A stretch of DNA of 5,941 nt from the NCBI GenBank assembly GCA_003451715.1, contig DMJN01000192.1:1-5941 (forward strand), written 5' to 3'. Below, piece after piece: positions 1 through 5,779 of this stretch; position 1 is the first letter of the stretch; every line of letters starts with the position of its first letter. The translations under genes were made by a program, and so were the position numbers. The DNA comes from Gammaproteobacteria bacterium. GTDB lineage: Bacteria > Pseudomonadota > Gammaproteobacteria > Pseudomonadales > Pseudohongiellaceae. The notes beneath the pieces are model-generated. The model saw nothing but the letters and a program-made list of their open reading frames with translations, did no database searches and was not told the DNA's origin.

Positions 1-87
1 CGCACTGTATTGCTTACGCGTCTTGCGCTTGATGTCACGAATGATCCGTTCTGACGATGCGGGTCGTTCTGCTTGTTTCTGTTTCAT
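1..87 (-). CDS. IS transposase (OrfA-like), N-terminal fragment, left copy
   Basis: The first 29 codons of a transposase gene run from ATG at 85-87 to the window edge. The peptide starts MKQKQAERPASSERIIRDIK and continues with a basic KRKTRKQYSA-like stretch. As I remember them, OrfA proteins of one IS3-family branch have a similar start (a SERxIRDIxRKTRKxYSAE segment leading into the helix-turn-helix), so this is probably the DNA-binding subunit of an IS3-type two-frame transposase. A good Shine-Dalgarno GAGGAG lies 5 nt upstream. Only the extreme N-terminus is present: no helix-turn-helix or DDE catalytic residue can be seen, so activity cannot be judged. Confidence 0.7.
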   Translation of the reverse strand, partial: MKQKQAERPASSERIIRDIKRKTRKQYSA

Positions 88-168
88 CTCAACTCCTCAC
101 GTTAGGATGAACAAAAACTCTCCTTTAAACCCGTGCTATATCTGTTCCATAGGTGCTGACGGGGTACA
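1..168 (-). mobile_element. Left-hand copy of an IS end (IS3-family-like), reading out of the window
   Basis: This is the terminal part of an insertion sequence, orientated so that its transposase reads leftward and leaves the window. On the minus strand the element starts with TGTACCCCGTCAGCACC, and the TG end fits the TG...CA termini usual in the IS3 family. It is followed by an 81-bp leader, a GAGGAG ribosome binding site (93-98) and a transposase start codon. The inner boundary is placed at 168 because the identity with the other window end stops at 168/169 and because the interrupted pilS reading frame begins there. The far end of the element lies outside the window, so neither its length nor its target-site duplication can be read. 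The boundary is directly seen; the family assignment is inference from the transposase start. Confidence 0.8.
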
Positions 169-1315
169 GGCGAGACGCATCCAGCACGTCCTCAATAATC
201 ATATTCACTCTATTACAGTGATCGAGAATGATTTCAATCATGCGCATGTCATCTTCGGCGACGGTATTGGATTCTCTCAACAATTGACTCGCATGGCTGA
301 TGGCTCCGAGTGGATTCCTGACTTCGTGGGCAATGCCGGCAGTTAGTCTTCCTAATGATGCCAGCTTCATCTGCCTGACACGTTGCACGATCTGTCTATT
401 GTCTTCGACAAAGATCAGCACATCGGATTCGGAATCGGGATCGGAATCGGGGTTGAGCAGCGCAAAACTCAACTGTACTTGCTTGGAGGAATTGGGAATC
501 AAAATGGGTTGAGGTTGGCGCTTCCTGTTAATCTTCCAAAGTGACAATTGTTCCTTTAGGGCACTCGGTAAAATAAACTCATAATCATCAGTGGTCTTGG
601 CTTTGTCCAGGATGGGACCTAGTGTGGGCCGTGCCGCTCTATTCATACTGATAATTCGAAGGTCGGGGCTTGCTACGACTACTCCCGTACGCATGCGTTG
701 AATAATTGCATTATTTAATTTTTCAAGCTCGATAATGTCGGCGGCTTGTTTATCCGCGAGCAATGCATCGTTGTAGATTCGTTGCGTTAGCGTCTGGATA
801 TAAAGAGCAGTAGCGAATAGGACAATTCCAAAAATACCAGTTTGAATAATTTGGTTAGGTGGGTCTTCAAGGGTAAGCGTCAAGTACAATTCACTAAAGA
901 TAATTGCGAGTGCTGCGACGGCCGCCAGAAATGTGCTGATTCTTCCTCGAATCAGGATGCTCCCCGAGGCGATTGTTACTATGAGCAGCAGTCCCAACCC
1001 GCTACTGATACCTCCACAACTGTAAATCAGCAAGGTAGTAGCGAGAATATCGACTATCAGGGTTCCAGTGAGGAACTGTGAAACCTTCACTATTCCCCGG
1101 CCGGAAGGAGTGAAAAATGCGACTACAATCCCAAATATGGCGTAAGTAGCGCTGACCTGGACAAATAATTCCGGGTCAAGAGCGCCCAATGGAGCTGTTT
1201 CCGGGTTGGCAACATAGGTTGCTAATAGTACCAGCGGTAAAACCACGCGGTAGATGTTGTAAACCACCGATACGTTGTAGATCTGTCCAGTATATTGTGC
1301 GGTTCTTTCAGCCAT
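125..1315 (-). pseudogene. pilS: PilS-like sensor histidine kinase, truncated by IS insertion
   Basis: The gene encodes the membrane sensor kinase that would phosphorylate the response regulator PilR to control type IV pilin expression. Residues 1-382 are native. About six membrane segments (roughly 20-36, 50-68, 82-98, 104-121, 126-147, 158-174) are followed by a linker helix, a PAS-like domain (about 200-308) and a dimerisation/phospho-acceptor helix with the H-box SLGRLTAGIAHEVRNPLGAI, phospho-acceptor His330. This six-helix plus PAS plus H-box layout is that of PilS, usually about 530 residues. The frame enters the IS at 169 after DVLDASR and gains 14 IS-encoded residues (LYPVSTYGTDIARV) before a TAA at 125-127. 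The whole ATP-binding HATPase domain (N, G1, G2 boxes) is missing, so the product cannot autophosphorylate by itself. ATG 1313-1315 is the only sensible start; its GAGAG sits very close. It is divergent from nadE. The pilS rather than generic kinase assignment rests on recalled similarity. Confidence 0.82.
425..448. repeat. Short hexamer repeat (GGRWTC x4) inside pilS
   Basis: Four consecutive hexamers read ggattc, ggaatc, gggatc, ggaatc. On the minus strand they encode alternating Asp-Ser, Asp-Pro and Glu-Ser dipeptides around residues 290-297, a surface-like acidic loop near the end of the PAS-like domain. Because the unit is six bases, changes in copy number would keep the frame and only lengthen or shorten the loop. 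Confidence 0.6.
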
Positions 1316-1412
1316 TCTCTCAATCAGCTTTGTAGCGAGGGATTCGCTAATACGTTATCGTACAATAGATGGGCTTTTATAGGCAGAGTTAACAGGAATT
1401 GGGATTGCAGCG
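1316..1412. promoter_or_regulatory. Divergent pilS/nadE intergenic region
   Basis: These 97 bp separate two divergent start codons and so should carry both promoters. In the nadE direction TACAAT (1361-1366) is a plausible -10, but no good -35 lies 16-18 bp upstream. An alternative, TTATCG (1355-1360) and TATAGG (1378-1383) at 17-bp spacing, is also weak. In the pilS direction no convincing promoter pair was found. The segment TACG-TTAT-CGTA (1351-1362) is a small interrupted palindrome. The assignment follows from gene layout rather than from strong motifs. Confidence 0.4.
1355..1366 (+). promoter_or_regulatory. TTATCGTACAAT element upstream of nadE
   Basis: This 12-mer ends 46 nt before the nadE start. 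The same 12-mer in the same relative orientation ends 43 nt before the start of the exported-protein gene (5711-5722, minus strand). Its last six bases, TACAAT, resemble a sigma-70 -10 hexamer (TATAAT). Position and recurrence favour a promoter core or a shared regulator site. A consensus -35 is missing in both cases, so the role is uncertain. Confidence 0.35.
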
Positions 1413-3071
1413 ATGACGGAAATGGCGCAAAGCATCAAAGTTGTTATGGCGCAGCTGAACTTGTTGGTTGGAGATATCGACGGCAATACGGAACGGATTA
1501 TTGCCAGTGCGGGACAGGCGATCGCCGAGTACTCCGCCGACCTGATAGTATTCCCGGAACTGGCCTTGGTCGGATATCCTCCCGAAGACTTGCTGTTACG
1601 CCCCAGCCTGCAAATTAGAATCGAAAAAGCGCTGGAGAAAATCCTTGCCGCCGATCTACCGGTTTATATCGTGGTCGGTTTTCCTGAATTGGTGGATGGC
1701 AAACTCTATAACGCGCTGGCAGTAATCAAGGGCAATGAGTGCCTGACCGTATATCGCAAGCAATGTCTGCCTAATTATCAAGTGTTTGATGAGAGACGTT
1801 ATTTCACACCGGGTCATGATTGCTGTGTGCTGGATATCTCAGGCACTTCAGTTGGCTTCACGATTTGTGAGGATTTATGGGAAGTCGAACCTATAACCCA
1901 GGTTCGCGAAGCAGGTGCCCAGTTACTGGTTAATATTAATGCGTCGCCCTTTCACATAGGTAAATTGGATGAACGTAGGGAACTGCTTCGCCGGCGTGCC
2001 ACCGAGGGAGATCTTCCAATCATCTATGTGAACCTCGTCGGGGGCCAGGATGAGCTGGTATTCGATGGCGGTTCGATGGCCGTAAACGAAGTAGGGGACT
2101 GCTGTTATCTTGCGCCGAGATATGTCGAAGGGATGTATCCACTGGAAGTAGCTATCCAGCCCAATGGAGTCTGTTGCCTACCTATGCAGGAAGTTGCTCC
2201 TGAGCTTTCTCTGGAAGCGCAGGTTTACAAGGCACTGGTGCTCGGCGTGCGAGACTACGTTGGTAAGAACGGATTCGGTGGCGTCGTACTGGGCCTTTCA
2301 GGTGGCATTGATTCAGCATTGACGCTTGCGATTGCCGTCGATGCCTTGGGTAAGGAGCGAGTACAGGCGGTCATGATGCCATTTGAGTATACCTCGCAGT
2401 TGAGCATCGACGCCGCCGCGCAACAAGCCAGCCTTCTCGGGGTTGATTATCAGCTCATCGCCATTAATGAAGTGTATGCAGCGTTTTTAAGCGCATTAAG
2501 TAATGAGTTTTCAGGATTCGAAGTCGACGTTAGTGAACAGAATATTCAGGCCAGGGCCAGAGGTGTATTGTTGATGGCGATCTCCAACAAAAAGGGAGTC
2601 CTGGTACTTACCACGGGCAACAAGAGTGAAATCGCGGTCGGTTATTCGACGCTCTATGGTGATATGGCGGGCGGATTCGATCCGCTTAAAGATGTCTCGA
2701 AATCGCTAGTCTACCGACTGGCTTCCTATCGCAACACCGGCCACGGAGCCGAACCCGCATCAGTAATTCCGAGTCAGGTAATCGAACGTCCCCCCTCTGC
2801 TGAGTTGGCGCCGGACCAGTTCGACCAGGACAGCCTGCCGCCCTACCCAGTGCTGGATAAGATACTTGAGCTGTATGTAGAGAATGACTACAGCGCCGAT
2901 GCGATTGTTGCAGAAGGATTTGATGAAGATGTTGTGCGCCAGGTACTGCGCCTGGTAGACCTGAATGAATACAAACGACGTCAAAGTCCAGTTGGGGTGC
3001 GCCTGACGGAGCGTGGTTTTGGGCGTGATCGCCGCTATCCCATTACCAATGCCTGGCCTATCGGCGATTGA
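1413..3071 (+). CDS. nadE: Glutamine-dependent NAD+ synthetase
   Basis: A cytoplasmic enzyme for the last step of NAD synthesis: ATP-dependent amidation of deamido-NAD (nicotinate adenine dinucleotide), using ammonia released from glutamine. The 552 residues show the two-domain form. The N-terminal nitrilase-fold glutaminase (about 9-260) has a catalytic triad recognisable as Glu49 (in FPEL), Lys116 (in YRKQCLPNY) and Cys152 (in TICEDLW). The C-terminal synthetase domain (about 268-552) has the PP-loop SGGIDS (296-301), TGNKSE (401-406) and the YGDMAGGFDPLKDV segment (415-428). All key residues are present and the length is typical, so it should be active. ATG 1413 is chosen because GGGA lies 8 nt upstream; ATG 1422 has no usable spacing. 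It is divergent from pilS and converges on the dehydrogenase gene with a 31-bp gap. Three Cys-Cys doublets (137-138, 230-231, 254-255) in the glutaminase domain are unusual. Confidence 0.97.
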   Translation: MTEMAQSIKVVMAQLNLLVGDIDGNTERIIASAGQAIAEYSADLIVFPELALVGYPPEDLLLRPSLQIRIEKALEKILAADLPVYIVVGFPELVDGKLYNALAVIKGNECLTVYRKQCLPNYQVFDERRYFTPGHDCCVLDISGTSVGFTICEDLWEVEPITQVREAGAQLLVNINASPFHIGKLDERRELLRRRATEGDLPIIYVNLVGGQDELVFDGGSMAVNEVGDCCYLAPRYVEGMYPLEVAIQPNGVCCLPMQEVAPELSLEAQVYKALVLGVRDYVGKNGFGGVVLGLSGGIDSALTLAIAVDALGKERVQAVMMPFEYTSQLSIDAAAQQASLLGVDYQLIAINEVYAAFLSALSNEFSGFEVDVSEQNIQARARGVLLMAISNKKGVLVLTTGNKSEIAVGYSTLYGDMAGGFDPLKDVSKSLVYRLASYRNTGHGAEPASVIPSQVIERPPSAELAPDQFDQDSLPPYPVLDKILELYVENDYSADAIVAEGFDEDVVRQVLRLVDLNEYKRRQSPVGVRLTERGFGRDRRYPITNAWPIGD

Positions 3072-3102
3072 GGCCGGCAAGCACTTATCTTGTCAATACC
3101 GA

Positions 3103-4632
3103 CTAATCGGCAATGCTCATGCGTACTATTATGCTCCCTTCATCCTGCTCCATTAGCAGAAATGGAGTGCCATCCGCGCCAATTTCGATATCTCGAATTC
3201 GGCCGACGTCTTTGAACAATACCTCGCGGTTAATGACTCGGTCTCCATCTGTGGTCAGGCGGTATAGCGTACGCGCCTTCATAGTGCCCATCAGCATATC
3301 GTTGTTCCAACCGGGGAAGGCCGCACCCTCATAGAAGACAATACTGGATACCGCCGGAGAGGGGGTAAAGTCGACGATGGGGAGCTGGATGCCATCTATA
3401 TCAAATTCTTCTTCCAGTGCCTCTCGGCCATAGTTGACTTCGGTACCGTTGTAGTTGATCCCGAGGCTATGCAGGGGCCAGCCGAAATTTACCATGGGTC
3501 GAATAAAGTTCACTTCATCGCCGCCTCGCGGGCCCATCTCAGTTGACCATAGATCGCCTGTTTGAGGATTGATCTCCAGGCCTTGAGGGCTGCGATGACC
3601 ATAAGACCAGATGCTGTCCAGAATATCAGGATCATCGATATACGGATTGTCATCGGGAATGCTGCCATCCATGTTGATGCGATGCAGTTTGCCCCAGGGT
3701 AGAGTCAGATCCTGTACGCCGACGTAGTTATCGAGGCCTTTCGCACCGATGGCAAAAAACAAATGACCACTATCGTCGAAGGCAATTCTGCCACCGGCTC
3801 CGATGTCAGACTTTGCCTGGTAATCTTCGATATCGAATCCGAAGATGACTTCCTGATCCACCCAGCGATTGTCACGGATTCGACCGCGGACTATTCGGTT
3901 CATGGATACCGCTAATCCCAATCGACGGCTCTGGGCATTGCAGCCATCACACCAGTCACCGTGTTGCAGATAAATCCAGCCGTTGTCTTGGTAGTTTGGA
4001 TCGAGTTTTACTTCAAGCAACCATCCCAGACCACGCCGGGAATTTTCCTCCGGATTATAGGCTTTGGGTGCATCCTGAATTTGAACCGATTGCTGGCCAT
4101 CGGCAGAGATGTGGCGCAGGCCCCTGGTTTTTTCCGTTACCAGGAAGCTGCCATCCGGTAGGATTTCCATGGAAAAGGGAAGAGGGTCGATGCCTTCGGC
4201 AATCACCTCCAGGCGAAAGTCATGGTGCTGGGTGCTGATGACATCACGGGGAATTATTAGTGGTGTCTCAATGTTCCAGGTGTCGTAGGTTATATTGGTG
4301 CGTTCCTCGATAATATACAGCGCCAGAGATCGAATCTGTTCCTCGTTAAGCACATCCTCCCAGGCTGGCATGCCGGAAATGGGAAAGCCATTGGAGATGC
4401 TGGTACTGAGTTCATCCAGGGTACTGCCGTGTACCAGATCTCTTCCTGCCAGGGGAATTCCAGGCGGAGTTCCCTCCAGGTTTTCTCCATGACAGACGGC
4501 ACATTGTTCGAGATAAAGCGGGCCAAAGGATGGAACAGGCTCTGCCGCTGGCAGTGGAAAATTCCAGAACAGAAAGCACAGTGTTAACAAATTGAATAAG
4601 GGGTGACTTATTCTCCGGGAGGTTTTTGTCAT
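3103..4632 (-). CDS. Exported cytochrome c-PQQ glucose/sorbosone dehydrogenase-like fusion
   Basis: A predicted periplasmic quinoprotein of 509 residues. It has a signal peptide (basic MTKTSRR, hydrophobic core about 12-28, cleavage near PAA-EP). A class I cytochrome c domain follows (about 35-112) with the heme site CAVCH (44-48) and probable axial Met88 in ISGMPAW. The rest (about 138-507) is a six-bladed propeller of the glucose/sorbosone dehydrogenase family: GLGWLLEVKLDP (201-212), GKLHRINMDGSIPDDNP (314-330), YGHRSPQGLEI (344-354), EMGPRGGDEVNFI (365-377). By recalled alignment to soluble glucose dehydrogenase, the PQQ-contact residues are kept as Arg347, Gln350, Lys452, Arg478 and Arg480, but the catalytic His (in HFGGR or DHQSGR motifs) is Gly278 here. 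An extra CxxC (228-231) has no following His. The substrate is unknown. AGGAAG lies 6 nt before the start. It sits 51 bp downstream of the exported-protein gene, probably co-transcribed. Confidence 0.88.
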   Translation of the reverse strand: MTKTSRRISHPLFNLLTLCFLFWNFPLPAAEPVPSFGPLYLEQCAVCHGENLEGTPPGIPLAGRDLVHGSTLDELSTSISNGFPISGMPAWEDVLNEEQIRSLALYIIEERTNITYDTWNIETPLIIPRDVISTQHHDFRLEVIAEGIDPLPFSMEILPDGSFLVTEKTRGLRHISADGQQSVQIQDAPKAYNPEENSRRGLGWLLEVKLDPNYQDNGWIYLQHGDWCDGCNAQSRRLGLAVSMNRIVRGRIRDNRWVDQEVIFGFDIEDYQAKSDIGAGGRIAFDDSGHLFFAIGAKGLDNYVGVQDLTLPWGKLHRINMDGSIPDDNPYIDDPDILDSIWSYGHRSPQGLEINPQTGDLWSTEMGPRGGDEVNFIRPMVNFGWPLHSLGINYNGTEVNYGREALEEEFDIDGIQLPIVDFTPSPAVSSIVFYEGAAFPGWNNDMLMGTMKARTLYRLTTDGDRVINREVLFKDVGRIRDIEIGADGTPFLLMEQDEGSIIVRMSIAD

Positions 4633-4638
4633 TAGTGT

Positions 4639-4644
4639 CTTCCT
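4639..4644 (-). promoter_or_regulatory. Ribosome binding site of the cytochrome-dehydrogenase gene
   Basis: AGGAAG on the minus strand, 6 nt upstream of ATG 4630-4632. It is the clearest Shine-Dalgarno among the chromosomal genes of the window and fixes that start, which also begins a well-formed signal peptide. Confidence 0.7.
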
Positions 4645-4683
4645 GCTATGAATTTAGAACGTTCTCGGCGTGGAAAATTATTC

Positions 4684-5667
4684 CTATTGTTCGTCCAAAT
4701 CCTGCCTTCTGGCACCGGCTAAAATGCCGGGCAGAGAGTAATTCCCTTCGTGGCAGGCATATTCGAACACGGCCGTCTCTTTATAGAAAGACAACTCACC
4801 ACCCCAGGGTTGGGTGTAGATAGTTGGATCTTCCACTCTAAATTCATAGAAAATCTCATTGTCAGACCAACGAGTGAATCGCTCGGTGACTTTCCCCGTC
4901 GGAGAGATGTAGGAGCTCTGCAGTGGATAGGGCTTGATAGTCTCGATAACCAGCGTGTCACCCTCATACCTGGCTATGGAGTCACCAAACCATGGCTGAA
5001 TGTCCTCGTTGCTATGCTCGTCGGTGAGGGGAATTATGCGTACCTCATGATTCATCTCTGCCATGAACATGACATGGTCTTTGGTTTGTACAAATTGGTA
5101 ATTATTGTTGTAAATGCCATTCATCATTACCGGACCGATGGCATAGCTCATGGCTATGCAGCGCTCACCTACAGGCCGGGTTTCAGGGCCATCGTAACTG
5201 CCAATTTTGGGTAGGTGGGAGGCGGTGCGTAGTGCGGCGCCACCTTCTTTATAGGGGATCCGGCCATCGACGGGGTCGGTGATCCAGGAGCTACGATACT
5301 CACCCTTGACCACACCCATGCCAAATCCAGCGTCGATCCAGAATGCATTATGCCCCCGTGTTCCGAACGCCGCCTCTCCCGCCTCGGCATCGGTTATGGG
5401 GTTGTTCTGTTGTTGCCTGTCCAGGCTCATCCACAGGGATCCCTGAGTTAGTTCATAGGCACGATCTTCACTTAACACGAGCCCCTCGATGCCGGGCGCT
5501 CTTTCCAATCGGGTAATGGAGCGATTTGTCCAGATACCCTGAAAATCGGGCGCCCCGTATTCGGTGTGGGGAGTTTCATAGCCAGGCTGCTGTGCTATTG
5601 CAAAAGGACTGGCTGAAAATACCAAGGCTGTAATCAACGCCGCAATTTGTCGATGAAATGCTGTCAT
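4684..5667 (-). CDS. Exported protein of unknown function (PDFQGIWTN / YACHEGNY family)
   Basis: A 327-residue protein with a signal peptide (hydrophobic core about 8-24, cleavage near AIA-QQ at 25/26), so probably periplasmic. Conserved-looking blocks are APDFQGIWTN (39-48), WITDPVDGRIPY (128-139), ERC (168-170), WFGDSIARYEGDTLVIET (226-243), YEFRVEDPTIYTQPW (274-288) and YACHEGNYSLPGILAGAR (303-320). I recall similar blocks in large families of secreted hypothetical proteins from Acidobacteria and marine Proteobacteria, without an established function. There are two cysteines in the mature part (170, 305); a disulfide is possible. No catalytic motif or membrane anchor is seen. It lies 51 bp upstream of the cytochrome-dehydrogenase gene on the same strand, suggesting a shared transcript and a role in the same periplasmic process. 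The start ATG 5665-5667 has only a weak AGAG 7 nt upstream, but it gives a good signal peptide. Confidence 0.85.
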   Translation of the reverse strand: MTAFHRQIAALITALVFSASPFAIAQQPGYETPHTEYGAPDFQGIWTNRSITRLERAPGIEGLVLSEDRAYELTQGSLWMSLDRQQQNNPITDAEAGEAAFGTRGHNAFWIDAGFGMGVVKGEYRSSWITDPVDGRIPYKEGGAALRTASHLPKIGSYDGPETRPVGERCIAMSYAIGPVMMNGIYNNNYQFVQTKDHVMFMAEMNHEVRIIPLTDEHSNEDIQPWFGDSIARYEGDTLVIETIKPYPLQSSYISPTGKVTERFTRWSDNEIFYEFRVEDPTIYTQPWGGELSFYKETAVFEYACHEGNYSLPGILAGARRQDLDEQ

Positions 5668-5710
5668 ATATACGCTCTGAATGCTGGTAACAGTTGGAAT
5701 TTAAGGCTGC

Positions 5711-5722
5711 ATTGTACGATAA
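5711..5722 (-). promoter_or_regulatory. TTATCGTACAAT element upstream of the exported-protein pair
   Basis: Second occurrence of the 12-mer found upstream of nadE, here 43 nt before the start codon at 5667. It contains the -10-like TACAAT. TTGACG lies upstream, but only 11 bp separate it from TACAAT, too close for a normal sigma-70 promoter. Confidence 0.35.
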
Positions 5723-5750
5723 AGGGCCGTCAATCTATAGTTCAGGTCAG

Positions 5751-5779
5751 TTTATAGAGGGGATGCCTGGCTCTGTACC
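5751..5779 (-). promoter_or_regulatory. Possible hybrid IS/chromosome promoter
   Basis: On the minus strand GGTACA (5774-5779), made by the very end of the IS, is followed after 17 bp by the chromosomal TATAAA (5751-5756). IS3-family and other elements are known to carry outward -35 boxes that form new promoters on insertion. The -10 fits well (5 of 6), but the -35 matches only 3 of 6 bases, so this is weakly supported. If real, it would drive the exported-protein and dehydrogenase pair. Confidence 0.22.

Larger units (their letters stand above)
1..169. repeat. 169-bp perfect inverted repeat, left arm
   Basis: These bases are the exact reverse complement of 5773-5941. Identity breaks at 170, where the next bases are unrelated. 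The outermost shared base (169/5773) probably matches by chance, because TGTACCCC at the inner edge is the likely true IS terminus. Both copies end at the same internal base of the element, which is what is expected if an assembler stopped at the same point of a repeated sequence on each side. Confidence 0.95.

Noticed and set aside
23..346. A 107-codon open frame on the plus strand
   Set aside because: It runs antisense to both the transposase start and the pilS H-box region and crosses the IS boundary, so it is a product of the junction.
3050..3102. Possible transcription terminator between the convergent nadE and dehydrogenase genes
   Set aside because: Only short stems can be drawn (TGGCC with GGCCG, or CAAG with CTTG), with no T-tract on either side.
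4290..4526. A 78-codon open frame on the minus strand
   Set aside because: It is out of frame inside the cytochrome domain of the dehydrogenase gene, whose CxxCH heme motif supports the other frame.
4750..5214. A 154-codon open frame on the plus strand
   Set aside because: It lies wholly opposite the exported-protein gene, which has a signal peptide and conserved blocks. The plus-strand product has no recognisable domain.
5730..5773. Transcription from a TTGACG -35 box upstream of the exported-protein gene
   Set aside because: The nearest -10-like hexamer (TACAAT) is only 11 bp away, and there is no suitable hexamer at 16-18 bp.
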